Assembly (NCBI RefSeq): GCF_004005935.1
Contig: NZ_SACQ01000001.1
Coordinates: forward strand, 62,001-126,000
From: Neptunomonas marina
Lineage (GTDB): Bacteria > Pseudomonadota > Gammaproteobacteria > Pseudomonadales > Balneatricaceae
Direction of reading: 5' to 3'
Length of the DNA stretch: 64,000 bases
Within the stretch, counting starts at the first letter, position 1. Each line of letters starts with the position of its first letter. Positions 28,223-37,078 of the stretch are shown here, piece after piece. The translations under genes and the position numbers were made by a program. Under the pieces are notes generated by a model that worked only from the letters and a program-made list of their open reading frames with translations, was not told the origin of the DNA and did no database searches.

Positions 28223-29263
28223 ATGGACAAAACCATGAGCCAGCATGACCCTCACTTAAATGTGCCCAACCTAGGCCCCGCCAAAGAGCCTTCATCTGTC
28301 GCTACTCCTGATGCTGCCCATCGTGGCAAGCCTGCTGCCCCTGCCGCTTCTGAGGCAAGTCGTGGCGGTTGGTTTACGTCGCTTGTTTTAATTTTACTTA
28401 CCGCAGCGTGTAGTGGGTTGGGTTACTTGGTGTTTGACGCGCAGCAGAAAAGTGAGCTTCGCGAATTTGTGCTGCAAACGGAGCTCGATCAAGCAAAGCA
28501 ACGCATTGCTGCACTGGAAACTATGTTGAGCGTAGATCCTGACAATGCAGCTGAAGATACCCCGAGTGTGGTTGCTCAGCTACAAACGCTAGAAAATCTT
28601 CAAGCCGCGCAACAAGCGAAACTAGATACCGAGACGGCGAAGTTGTGGGAAGCGGTTAATCAATCGGTTAACACGGATCTTGCGCAAGTGAAAAAGCAGA
28701 TAGCCAGTAACAGCAGTGCCATTGTTGAAGTGAATGAGGCTATCACGCAGGCCATAAAAGCGGGGCAGAGCCAGGCGGGTACGCTTGAGCAGCTGAGCCA
28801 AGCACAGAGCGACTTAAGTCAGCAGCTCACTCAGGTACAGGCTTTGCAGGCGGCTTTAACGGCCCTAGAAGGGCAGTTGAAAACCGCGGAAAGTACCATG
28901 GTGTCGTTACAAACAAGTCAAGAAGCCGCTGCCAAGCAAGCTGGCGCTAAGCACGCCAAACAACAGCAGCAACTTACTGATATTCAGAATGCTCTTGCTG
29001 CGCTGCGTACGCATATTGCCGTGGTAGAAGAGTCGGTCGCAGATGATTTCGTTGATCTACGCACTGTCCTAAAGCAACAAGACACTAAGCTTGCGCAGTT
29101 ACAAAAGCAGCCTCGCGCCACCAACAATAGCTCGGTAGTCAAGCGTGTTAAGGCATTAGAAAACGATATTAATGCGATTGATGCTAGCCGACGCAATGTG
29201 AATCGTGAACTGTTGGCGATCAAAAAACGCATTAACAACTTACAAGCCCGTATCGGTAATTAA
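28223..29263 (+). CDS. Membrane-anchored coiled-coil protein of unknown function
   Basis: A 346-residue protein. Residues 1-50 are polar and rich in Ala and Pro, a single membrane helix follows (WFTSLVLILLTAACSGLGYLVF, about 51-72), and the rest (about 75-345) is nearly all Gln/Ala/Leu-rich coiled coil with repeated QTLENLQ, QLTQVQALQ and LEGQLK heptads, ending LLAIKKRINNLQARIGN. The orientation is probably N-in with the coiled coil in the periplasm. ATG 28235 is an alternative start; neither has a strong ribosome site. It resembles HemX- or tail-type coiled-coil membrane proteins only in architecture. It is 12 bases before the GST gene. Confidence 0.75.
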   Translation: MDKTMSQHDPHLNVPNLGPAKEPSSVATPDAAHRGKPAAPAASEASRGGWFTSLVLILLTAACSGLGYLVFDAQQKSELREFVLQTELDQAKQRIAALETMLSVDPDNAAEDTPSVVAQLQTLENLQAAQQAKLDTETAKLWEAVNQSVNTDLAQVKKQIASNSSAIVEVNEAITQAIKAGQSQAGTLEQLSQAQSDLSQQLTQVQALQAALTALEGQLKTAESTMVSLQTSQEAAAKQAGAKHAKQQQQLTDIQNALAALRTHIAVVEESVADDFVDLRTVLKQQDTKLAQLQKQPRATNNSSVVKRVKALENDINAIDASRRNVNRELLAIKKRINNLQARIGN

Positions 29264-29275
29264 TAGGTAGCCATA

Positions 29276-29887
29276 ATGATCAAGCTATATGGAAGTGCAT
29301 TGTCCCGAGGGGCAGCGGTAATGGTTGTGTTAGAGACCCTTGGCCTCGAGTATGAGGTGGAAGAGATGTTGCCCCGCAGCCCGCAAACGCAAACCGCTGA
29401 CTACTTGGCGCTTAATCCAACAGGAAAAGTACCAACGCTGGTGGATGGCGATGTGGTTATCTTTGAAACACAGGCGATTCTCTATTACTTGGTGCGCCAG
29501 TACGGCAATGGCAAGCTTTGGGCTGATACGCCAGCGGGCGAGGCAAGTATCTGGCAGTGGACGCTCTTTATTAGTAATCAGTTGGAAGCGCCTGCGCTGG
29601 AGATGTTATTGCAGGTTAAGTATGCCGGTGACGCTCCTGATCAGAGCGCACTGGCAAAGGCAGCAGAGCAGTTAACGCGCTTTCTGCCTGTGTTGGAGCA
29701 GCGTTTGGCTGAGCAAGACTACTTATGTGGCGAGAAAACCTTTGCAGATATTCACGGTGCTTTAGTCCTCAGTTGGCCGAAACTGGCGAAGTTTGATTAC
29801 TCTGCATACCCAGCGGTTGAACGCTGGTTACGCATGATGCTTTCAAGTGAAGAGAACAAACGTGTGACTGCACGTATGCGTCGTTGA
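29276..29887 (+). CDS. Glutathione S-transferase family protein
   Basis: A 203-residue cytoplasmic GST: an N-terminal thioredoxin-fold domain (about 1-78) with the cis-Pro glutathione-binding segment GKVPTLVDGDVVIFETQAILYYL, then an all-helical domain (about 90-200) with the structural YLCGEKTFADIHGALVL motif containing the conserved Asp. The likely catalytic residue near the N-terminus is Ser (LYGSALSRGAAV). Substrate unknown. It follows the coiled-coil protein gene closely. Confidence 0.9.
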   Translation: MIKLYGSALSRGAAVMVVLETLGLEYEVEEMLPRSPQTQTADYLALNPTGKVPTLVDGDVVIFETQAILYYLVRQYGNGKLWADTPAGEASIWQWTLFISNQLEAPALEMLLQVKYAGDAPDQSALAKAAEQLTRFLPVLEQRLAEQDYLCGEKTFADIHGALVLSWPKLAKFDYSAYPAVERWLRMMLSSEENKRVTARMRR

Positions 29888-29961
29888 TAAATATTTGCGC
29901 TACGCTGCCTTGGTAGGCAAAATAGCTCGTTTCGAATGAAGAAGGTGTATGCCCGGAGCCC

Positions 29962-30522
29962 ATGAGGATTCGAACTTTTTTTGCGCTGCGTCTAAACGAC
30001 AAGGTTGTTAGGCAGCTAGCGGACTGTGCCGATGGTATGTGTGGACATGATCGGCAGCTAGAGGTCGACTGGGTCGACTCTGATGCTTACCACTTAACGC
30101 TGTGCTTCTTAGGCGATACAACGCTTGAGCAAGTAGACCAGCTAGAGGATGAGGCTAAGCGGGCACTGAGTGATGAGTTCTCCTTGCAAGTGCATTTGGA
30201 CCGTATTCGTTACTACCAAGTAAACCCAGAGCTTGCGCTGATTGCAGCGCTTCCATCAGCTAATGAAGAGCTGGTTGCTTTGCAACAGCACGTTGCTGAT
30301 ATGGTTGAGCGGGTGGGCATTAACCCTGATGCAGGGGACTTTAAACCCCATATAACGTTGGGACGAATGCCTGCTGATAACCGCTTTGAGCATCCGTGCT
30401 GCTGGCCAGAGTTGGATCTCTTCAGTTTGGCCGATTCAGTTGTTCTGTTTCAGAGCAAACGCGGCGAGCATGGCTCAGTATATACACCTCTGTTCGAAGT
30501 CGAATTGCAAGACCTTGCATGA
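29962..30522 (+). CDS. thpR: RNA 2',3'-cyclic phosphodiesterase
   Basis: A 186-residue 2H phosphoesterase (LigT/ThpR family), with the two catalytic motifs HLTL (in AYHLTLCFLGD) and HITL (in FKPHITLGRMP), and the N-terminus RIRTFFALRLND typical of the family. It hydrolyses 2',3'-cyclic phosphate ends of RNA. A GGAG lies upstream of the ATG. It is 28 bases before trhP on the same strand, so both RNA-related genes may share a transcript. Confidence 0.94.
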   Translation: MRIRTFFALRLNDKVVRQLADCADGMCGHDRQLEVDWVDSDAYHLTLCFLGDTTLEQVDQLEDEAKRALSDEFSLQVHLDRIRYYQVNPELALIAALPSANEELVALQQHVADMVERVGINPDAGDFKPHITLGRMPADNRFEHPCCWPELDLFSLADSVVLFQSKRGEHGSVYTPLFEVELQDLA

Positions 30523-30550
30523 TTAACCCATCTCCGAGATTCCAGTGCAT

Positions 30551-31897
30551 ATGTTAAGTCCAGAACTTTTGTCCCCTGCCGGGACACTTAAAAATATGAA
30601 ATACGCTTTTGCATACGGTGCCGATGCTGTATACGCCGGGCAACCCCGTTATAGCTTGCGTGTGCGTAACAACGATTTCAACATGGATAACCTGGCAGAA
30701 GGGATTGATATTGCACACCAGCAAGGTAAAAAGTTTTTCCTCGCTAGTAACATCTTGCCGCACAATAGCAAGCTCAAAACCTACATTGATGATCTTAAAC
30801 CGGTTATCGCGATGGGTCCTGATGCGCTGATTATGTCCGATCCTGGACTCGTCATGCTGGTTAAAGAACACTTTCCTGATGTGCCAATTCATCTGTCGGT
30901 GCAGGCCAATACGATGAACTGGGCGGCGGTGAAATTCTGGCACCAAGCTGGCATTGAGCGAGTGATTTTGTCCCGTGAACTCTCACTGGATGAAGTAGAA
31001 GAGATCCGCCAACGTTGCCCAGAGATGGAAATTGAGGTGTTTGTGCATGGCGCGCTGTGTATCGCTTATTCTGGCCGCTGTTTGCTCTCCGGTTACATTA
31101 ACAAGCGTGATCCGAATCAGGGTACTTGCACCAACACGTGCCGTTGGAAGTATGATGCGCACGAAGCAACACAGAGTGAATCTGGCGATATTATTCCGGT
31201 ACAGAGCTTTGATCCGCAAGCTGCGACGCCAGATCTAGGTGTTGGCGAACCAACCGACAAGATCTTCTTGCTGCAAGAAGAAACTCGCCCTGGTGAGTAC
31301 ATGCCTGCCTTTGAAGATGAGCACGGTACGTACATCATGAACTCAAAGGACTTGCGCGCGATTCAGCACGTGCACCGCCTCGCTGCGATGGGTGTTGACT
31401 CGCTCAAGATCGAGGGGCGTACTAAGTCGCACTACTATGTTGCGCGTACTGCGCAGACATATCGTAAAGCGATCGACGATGCGGTTGCTGGTCGTCCATT
31501 TGATATGTCCTTGATGGATGAACTCGAGAATTTGGCCAGCCGTGGTTACACGGAAGGCTTTTATCGCCGCCACGTGCATGATGAGTACCAGAACTACGAG
31601 ACAGGTAACTCTGTTGGCGTGCATCAGCAGTTTGTGGGCGAAGTACTCGAGTACGATCGCAGTGCAGGCGTCATGCATGTTGACGTGAAAAACCGTTTTG
31701 CTGTGGGTGATACGCTGGAGCTGATGACGCCGGCTGGCAATCGCAAGTTTCAACTGCAAAACATGGTCAACAAGAAAGGCGAGGATGCTGATGTAGCACC
31801 GGGTTCAGGCCATGTTATGCAGATTCCAATCGATGTTGATGCCGATATGACCTATGGTCTGCTCATGCGCGATCTACCGAATGCTCCACAGCGCTAA
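30551..31897 (+). CDS. trhP: tRNA 5-hydroxyuridine synthesis protein TrhP (U32 family, YegQ)
   Basis: The 448-residue U32 family protein closely follows E. coli YegQ/TrhP along its length: LLSPAGTLKNMKYAFAYGADAVYAG at the start, FVHGALCIAYSGRCLLSGYINKRDPNQGTC with the conserved Cys cluster, and KDLRAIQHVHRLAAMGVDSLKIEGRTKS. TrhP forms 5-hydroxyuridine at tRNA position 34 from prephenate in E. coli. I use ATG 30551 (MLSPELLSP); an in-frame GTG lies two codons earlier. A terminator hairpin follows. Confidence 0.96.
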   Translation: MLSPELLSPAGTLKNMKYAFAYGADAVYAGQPRYSLRVRNNDFNMDNLAEGIDIAHQQGKKFFLASNILPHNSKLKTYIDDLKPVIAMGPDALIMSDPGLVMLVKEHFPDVPIHLSVQANTMNWAAVKFWHQAGIERVILSRELSLDEVEEIRQRCPEMEIEVFVHGALCIAYSGRCLLSGYINKRDPNQGTCTNTCRWKYDAHEATQSESGDIIPVQSFDPQAATPDLGVGEPTDKIFLLQEETRPGEYMPAFEDEHGTYIMNSKDLRAIQHVHRLAAMGVDSLKIEGRTKSHYYVARTAQTYRKAIDDAVAGRPFDMSLMDELENLASRGYTEGFYRRHVHDEYQNYETGNSVGVHQQFVGEVLEYDRSAGVMHVDVKNRFAVGDTLELMTPAGNRKFQLQNMVNKKGEDADVAPGSGHVMQIPIDVDADMTYGLLMRDLPNAPQR

Positions 31898-31914
31898 AGC
31901 TATGTATTACAGAT

Positions 31915-31939
31915 AAAAAGGTGCTTAGGCACCTTTTTT
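31915..31939 (+). terminator. Terminator of trhP
   Basis: AAAAAGGTGC-TTAG-GCACCTTTTTT: stem and T run, ending one base before the ATG of the prenyltransferase gene. Confidence 0.88.
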
Positions 31940-31940
31940 A

Positions 31941-32795
31941 ATGGATCAAATAAAGATGGGTAAGGATTACAGTTTTCTCGCTTCATTGCGTCCGTTTTCA
32001 TTTGTTGTTGCCCTGTTAGCATGTGGGCTAGGTTGGGTTCTTGCGGCCCAACAGAGTCGCGTTGCGGTGGAACATGGCGTGCTTATTTTGCTTGGCGGGC
32101 TCTTATTGCAGGCGGGCGTCAACCTTATCAATGACTATGCGGATCTCTCGCTGATTGGCTTAGATGTCGTCAGGCGTCGCCGTATTCGGCGCAACTTTGC
32201 GGCTGGCTTAGGCTGTTTTCTTGCAGCAGCAGGGGTGGGTGTTTACTTCGCCGCTCTGGTGGGCTTCCCGTTTTTGCTGCTCTGTATCGTTGGCCTTGTC
32301 GGTGCGCTTGGCTACACGCTCCAGCCAATTAACTATAAAGCGAAGGGGTTGGGCGTCGTTCTTGTTTTTTGGTTGATGGGTGTTCTGATGGTCAGCGGTA
32401 GTTATACCGCGCTTACCGGCTTATTTGAGTGGCGGGTGGTCATAATGAGCTTGCCGGTCAGTTGCCTAGTGGCAGCGCTGTTGCTTAGTAACGAGCTACG
32501 TGATTATGAAGCAGATCGGGCTGATCAGATTGCGACGCTCACGGTACGCCGTGGCTTTGCTTTTGGTAGGCGCTTATTCCTTGTTATGGTGGCGTTGTGC
32601 TATCTCTTAACGTTGCTAAATAGCATGATTTTTGCGCTACCACTGCTGGCTGTAACGCTCCTGAGCGTGCCTTTTGTGAGGCCGTTGTTAGTGCAAGCAC
32701 AACTCGATAAGCCAAGAGAAAAGCTACCGCCACTGTGTGGCCGCTTGCTGCTCTGCTTCGGCACTTTATACCTGCTCGCACTCGGTCTTGGGTGA
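31941..32795 (+). CDS. UbiA superfamily (MenA-like) prenyltransferase
   Basis: The 284-residue polytopic membrane protein has about eight hydrophobic segments. The first active-site motif is NDYADLSLIGLD (N64), where the canonical NDxxDxxxD has Ile at the last Asp position and the next Asp is three residues on; the second motif is NELRDYEADRADQIATLTVRRG, close to MenA. It may prenylate an aromatic substrate such as dihydroxynaphthoate, but no other menaquinone genes are visible. The ATG directly follows the trhP terminator, so the gene probably has a weak or distal promoter; ATG 31956 is an alternative start. Its 3' end overlaps the convergent small gene by 30 bases. Confidence 0.82.
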   Translation: MDQIKMGKDYSFLASLRPFSFVVALLACGLGWVLAAQQSRVAVEHGVLILLGGLLLQAGVNLINDYADLSLIGLDVVRRRRIRRNFAAGLGCFLAAAGVGVYFAALVGFPFLLLCIVGLVGALGYTLQPINYKAKGLGVVLVFWLMGVLMVSGSYTALTGLFEWRVVIMSLPVSCLVAALLLSNELRDYEADRADQIATLTVRRGFAFGRRLFLVMVALCYLLTLLNSMIFALPLLAVTLLSVPFVRPLLVQAQLDKPREKLPPLCGRLLLCFGTLYLLALGLG

Positions 32796-33101
32796 TTCGA
32801 GTATCGTGCAGCGTAGCGGCATCTTCAGGCTATGTTCGGTAATCACTGGTGGAATGTCGAATGCAATCGACTGGAGTGGCTCATCATTTTGCAATGCTGC
32901 TAATGATCGTTCACAGAACTCAACATAGAAGCGCTGCATCATAGCGAGATGGGGGTCAGAAACCAGCTTTTGACTTTGGCGTACGTCATCGAGCAGAGTG
33001 GTTAACTCTTGGGTGACTGCATCTTTGGGCGCGCGTGGAGCGTTTGCGCTGAACTCAAATACTACCTGATTGACAACGATACGTAGCGTAATGAATTTCA
33101 T
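32766..33101 (-). CDS. Small conserved-looking hypothetical protein
   Basis: A 111-residue soluble protein with no membrane segment and no recognised domain. It begins MKFITLRIVVNQVVFEFSAN and contains a helical middle with HLAMMQRFYVEFCERSLAAL. The last 30 bases overlap the convergent prenyltransferase gene. I cannot assign a function; its reality rests on length and an ATG in a region otherwise without genes. Confidence 0.55.
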   Translation of the reverse strand: MKFITLRIVVNQVVFEFSANAPRAPKDAVTQELTTLLDDVRQSQKLVSDPHLAMMQRFYVEFCERSLAALQNDEPLQSIAFDIPPVITEHSLKMPLRCTILESPKTECEQV

Positions 33102-33256
33102 TGCGTTACCTACAGTTATACTTGGGTACTAACTTAACCATAGCTAATTTAGAGAAAAATGTATCTAAGTGAACGCACTTTCGCCAAAAGAAACATGGTG
33201 AATAGCGCTTTTTGGCGACTATCATAAAGAGGGTGTATCGATAGAGGGGAGCATTC

Positions 33257-33691
33257 ATGGCGCAAGCGAGTTTGGCACGACGTATGTCAGCATATCAGGC
33301 AACTGCAATCTTCAGTGTGATCTTTGCTTTGATTGGCTTCTCTTACAACGTGTGGCGGATGGAGATATCTGAGCAAAACAACACGATCCGCACCGCTGCG
33401 TTTGAAGTTGTTAAGGAGCTTGCTGAGCTTGAGCAGCTGGTTTATGCCGCCCATTACGATGCCGATACTGTACGCGGCAATCCTCGTGTTGGCTGGGTGA
33501 AAGTGGGTTTAGTCCAAGAGCTCAGTATGCTGATTGGCCCCCAAGTTGAGAGCCAAGCTGCGCTCCTACACAGCACTTGGACACAGCGTTGGCAGCAGAT
33601 GTCTGTTGATACGCAAGCGGTCAACGAAATCGTGGCCTCTATTGACAAAACTCGTGCCGCTATTCGCTCGACGATCGTGAATCTTGAGTGA
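33257..33691 (+). CDS. Membrane-anchored hypothetical protein
   Basis: A 144-residue protein with one N-terminal membrane helix (AIFSVIFALIGFSYNVW, about 16-33) and a helical C-terminal part, presumably periplasmic, that includes a conserved-looking VRGNPRVGWVKVGLVQELSMLI segment. AGGGGAG precedes the ATG. A small perfect stem (TGATATCG/CGATATCA, 33689-33708) overlaps the stop codon. No domain is recognised. It lies 154 bases before fumA. Confidence 0.7.
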   Translation: MAQASLARRMSAYQATAIFSVIFALIGFSYNVWRMEISEQNNTIRTAAFEVVKELAELEQLVYAAHYDADTVRGNPRVGWVKVGLVQELSMLIGPQVESQAALLHSTWTQRWQQMSVDTQAVNEIVASIDKTRAAIRSTIVNLE

Positions 33692-33845
33692 TATCGCAGC
33701 CGATATCAATGCGCTTATTTACGGTCTATCAGCATCGACTTTAGGACTATTGCTGCTATTGCAGTGCCGAACTGTGGGGGCATTTGTTGTATAATCCTCG
33801 GTAGATTTGTCAGACAAGAAACGACAGAGAACCGTGGAGCCTCGA

Positions 33846-35354
33846 ATGAGCGTAATTCGCCAAGACGACCTGATCAGCAGTGTTGCTGATGCGTTGCAGT
33901 TTATTTCTTACTACCACCCGATCGACTTCGTGAAAGGCGTTCACGAAGCTTACCTAAGAGAAGAGAACCCTGCTGCCAAAGATGCGATGGCACAGATTCT
34001 TATTAATTCTCGCATGTGTGCCGAAGGACACCGTCCAATCTGCCAAGATACCGGTATTGTGACGGTATTCATCAAAGTGGGCATGAACGTCCAGTGGTCT
34101 GATGCAACGATGAGCGTTGCTGATATGATCAACGAAGGCGTGCGACAAGCATACACACACCCAGATAACGTTCTGCGTGCTTCTATCTTGGCTGATCCTG
34201 CAGGTAAGCGCCAAAATACCAAAGACAACACACCAGCGGTTATCCATTACGAAATCGTAGAGGGTGACGAAGTTGAGGTACATGTAGCAGCCAAAGGTGG
34301 CGGCTCAGAGAACAAGTCGAAGATGGTGATGCTGAATCCTTCAGATAGCATTGTTGAGTGGGTCAAGAAGACTGTACCAACAATGGGTGCGGGTTGGTGT
34401 CCGCCTGGCATGCTGGGTATTGGTATCGGCGGTACAGCCGAGAAAGCGGCTGTCATGGCTAAAGAGTCCTTGATGGATCCTATCGATATTCATGAGTTGC
34501 GTGAACGCGGCCCACAGAACCGTGTGGAAGAACTGCGTTTAGAGATCATGGATGCGGTCAATGAGCTAGGTATCGGCGCACAAGGCCTAGGTGGCCTGAC
34601 GACAGTTCTTGATATTAAGATTAAGGATTACCCAACACATGCGGCATCTTTGCCAATCTGCATGATTCCAAACTGCGCGGCAACTCGTCATGCTCACTTT
34701 ACGCTTAACGGCTCCGGCCCAGCAGTATTGACGCCACCAAGCCTAGATGAATGGCCAGAAGTGACGTTTGAAGTGGGTGAAACAACACGCCGTGTTGACC
34801 TAAACACCGTGACGCAAGAAGAGATTGAGAGCTGGCAGCCGGGCGAGACAGTATTGCTCAACGGTAAAATGCTGACTGGTCGTGATGCAGCTCACAAGAA
34901 GATGGTTGAGATGCTAAACAACGGTGAAGAGTTACCGGTTGATCTCAAAGGCCGCTTTATCTACTACGTCGGACCTGTTGATCCGGTTGGTGATGAAGTT
35001 GTAGGCCCAGCAGGACCTACGACCGCCACGCGTATGGATAAGTTCACTCGTCAAGTGATCGAGAGCACTGGCTTGATGGGAATGATTGGTAAGTCTGAGC
35101 GTGGTCCGATTGCGATCGATGCGATTCGTGACAACAAGGCAGTTTACCTAATGGCTGTGGGTGGCGCTGCATACTTGGTATCTAAAGCGATCACGAACGC
35201 CGAGGTGTTGGCGTTCCCTGAACTGGGTATGGAAGCGATCTACGAGTTTGAAGTGAAAGATATGCCGGTAACCGTAGCAGTCGACACGAACGGTGAGTCT
35301 GTACACACAACAGGCCCGGCTAAGTGGAAAGAAATTATTGCTACGAAGCTCTAA
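33846..35354 (+). CDS. fumA: Fumarate hydratase class I
   Basis: Iron-sulfur fumarase of the TCA cycle, interconverting fumarate and malate. The 502-residue single chain matches the pseudomonad form throughout: MSVIRQDDLISSVADALQFISYYHP start, INSRMCAEGHRPICQDTGIV with cluster Cys, and GAGWCPPGMLGIGIGGTAEKA; the C-terminal swivel domain has the KSERGP active-site segment. I use ATG 33846 (GGAG nine bases upstream) rather than a TTG at 33807. A TATAAT lies at 33791-33796, consistent with a nearby promoter but a poor -35. Terminator downstream. Confidence 0.97.
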   Translation: MSVIRQDDLISSVADALQFISYYHPIDFVKGVHEAYLREENPAAKDAMAQILINSRMCAEGHRPICQDTGIVTVFIKVGMNVQWSDATMSVADMINEGVRQAYTHPDNVLRASILADPAGKRQNTKDNTPAVIHYEIVEGDEVEVHVAAKGGGSENKSKMVMLNPSDSIVEWVKKTVPTMGAGWCPPGMLGIGIGGTAEKAAVMAKESLMDPIDIHELRERGPQNRVEELRLEIMDAVNELGIGAQGLGGLTTVLDIKIKDYPTHAASLPICMIPNCAATRHAHFTLNGSGPAVLTPPSLDEWPEVTFEVGETTRRVDLNTVTQEEIESWQPGETVLLNGKMLTGRDAAHKKMVEMLNNGEELPVDLKGRFIYYVGPVDPVGDEVVGPAGPTTATRMDKFTRQVIESTGLMGMIGKSERGPIAIDAIRDNKAVYLMAVGGAAYLVSKAITNAEVLAFPELGMEAIYEFEVKDMPVTVAVDTNGESVHTTGPAKWKEIIATKL

Positions 35355-35368
35355 TCACATCCTCCCCT

Positions 35369-35396
35369 AAAAAAAGCGGCTTATGCCGCTTTTTTT
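35369..35396 (+). terminator. Terminator of fumA
   Basis: AAAAAGCGGC-TTAT-GCCGCTTTTTT, 15 bases after fumA. The A run on the other side may also let it act for the convergent CHASE2 gene. Confidence 0.93.
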
Positions 35397-35431
35397 ATAG
35401 CTGTTCGATGCTATACGTTAGCCATAGCAGT

Positions 35432-37063
35432 TTAGGCAGTTTCGGGTTCTGCTTGCACGACATTGTTTCCGCCCGATTGTTTGGCGTGTGCGAGAGCCGC
35501 TTTTGCTTGTTCGATAAGGTCCTCTTTGCTTTCCATCGTCCGAGTACTGGTGGCAACACCGACACTCAGTGTGATCACGTCTGAGCTTTCTGAACCGCTG
35601 TGCTCAATGTCGAGTTGCTCTACCTCGGCGCGCATCTTTTCAGCAATCGAGAGCGCCACATTATTGGGTGTGATCGGCAGCAGTACGGCAAATTTCTCAT
35701 GTTCGTAACGTGCTACTAAATCGCGCGTCTTGCGTTTATGTGATTGCAAAATTGGACCAATGCGTGCCAGTACCCAGTTGCCGCGTTCTTCGCCAAATGT
35801 ATCGACAAAGCGTTTAAAGTAATCGACTTCGATAAGGATCACCGATACTGGAATGCGTTTGATTAGGCACTGTTCCCATTCAATCTCTAATGTTTCCTTG
35901 AACATCTTCGCGTTTGATAGGTCTGTGATCGCATCGCTGCGCTTACGGGTATCGTTGAAGAACAGTGTTTTTAGGAAATAAAGAGTCACCATCGCTATGA
36001 TCGCTGCCGCCGCAGGGCCTGTTGGGAGCCAGTAGCCAAAGTGAATAGCGAATGCAGGGACACTTAATGTGCCGATTAACGTAAGAACAATAGGTGCACG
36101 GATCAGTAGAGGGTACCCTGTTAGAAATATCGCGGCATAGCCTAATATTAAGATCACTAGTGCATAAGTTAGGCCCCAAATGGGTAAAATTGGCGTCAGA
36201 ATATGCCGAGATTTTAACGACATATGCAGCCCGGCCGCTAAGCTAGTGCCAGAGTACATTTCAGGGTATTGCGTACCGGGTGTTAAAAACTTGGGCTCTA
36301 ATCCAGTGGCCTGAATACCTACGAAGACATCTTTACCTCGAAAGATCTCATGATCAATATGTGACTCTAACACGTCAATAAAACTATAGCGCTGAATACC
36401 AATAGGCCCGGTAAACGCAGGCATTAATACCTCGTGATCACGCGTCCATTTACGCTTGGTGCCCATATGGGCTTCGGGTGAACGTGTTCCAGGTAAGCGG
36501 CCCTCTTGCCCAAGTGTTTCCAAGCTCCCGGCGGTTGCTAAACCGAAGCTTGGCCAGCGCGCTTTATCGATGCCAGCATATAAAAACGCCCGCCGCACAT
36601 AGCCATCGCTATCGACCTCAACATCCACGTGCCCAAGCCTCGCGCCTTCCGGAACAGTATTATTACGAAATGGGATGATTGTCTTGCCGTCCTCAGCAAA
36701 GACGGGGAGAACGACATTTCCGCTATTCCGTATGGCGGTAAGAAGCAGGTGGTCTTCCGAGTTAGGTGATGTATCCGGCTCTACGAAAGCGACGTTATAG
36801 CCGATTTGGTTGGCTTCGGCTTGGTCGAGTAGGTGGATCATTTCAGCATGTAGGTGCCGCTCCCAAGGCCAGCGCCCGAGTGCGGAGAGGCTCTTATTAT
36901 CGATTTCAACGACGATGATGTCGCTGTTACTTTCGGCTTGCTCAAATGGCCATAGATCAAACAGTGTGTTGTCTAAGCGGTGTCCTATGGGGCTGAACGC
37001 CACCAATAGAACCACCGCTAAACAGAGTAAGAATCCTATATCTTTATGTCGCAACAAATCCAT
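35432..37063 (-). CDS. CHASE2 sensor protein with degenerate GGDEF domain
   Basis: The 543-residue protein has an N-terminal membrane helix (about 10-26), a periplasmic CHASE2 domain (about 30-285, including DIIVVEIDNKSLSALGRWPWERHLHAEMI), three hydrophobic segments (about 295-380) and a C-terminal GGDEF-fold domain. In place of GGDEF the sequence is EHEKF (residues 454-458, in ARYEHEKFAVLLP), and the inhibitory RxxD is KTRD. Synthesis of cyclic di-GMP is therefore unlikely; it may be a c-di-GMP-insensitive signalling module or a structural relay. It starts 15 bases after the FecR/LysM gene, so the two are co-transcribed. The partner's periplasmic domains suggest an envelope sensing pair. Confidence 0.88.
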   Translation of the reverse strand: MDLLRHKDIGFLLCLAVVLLVAFSPIGHRLDNTLFDLWPFEQAESNSDIIVVEIDNKSLSALGRWPWERHLHAEMIHLLDQAEANQIGYNVAFVEPDTSPNSEDHLLLTAIRNSGNVVLPVFAEDGKTIIPFRNNTVPEGARLGHVDVEVDSDGYVRRAFLYAGIDKARWPSFGLATAGSLETLGQEGRLPGTRSPEAHMGTKRKWTRDHEVLMPAFTGPIGIQRYSFIDVLESHIDHEIFRGKDVFVGIQATGLEPKFLTPGTQYPEMYSGTSLAAGLHMSLKSRHILTPILPIWGLTYALVILILGYAAIFLTGYPLLIRAPIVLTLIGTLSVPAFAIHFGYWLPTGPAAAAIIAMVTLYFLKTLFFNDTRKRSDAITDLSNAKMFKETLEIEWEQCLIKRIPVSVILIEVDYFKRFVDTFGEERGNWVLARIGPILQSHKRKTRDLVARYEHEKFAVLLPITPNNVALSIAEKMRAEVEQLDIEHSGSESSDVITLSVGVATSTRTMESKEDLIEQAKAALAHAKQSGGNNVVQAEPETA

Positions 37064-37078
37064 GCGTATAGGTACATC

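Noticed and set aside
29340-29675. Second-frame open reading stretch inside the GST gene
   Set aside because: Trp/Arg-rich shadow with no family match; the GST frame is well supported.
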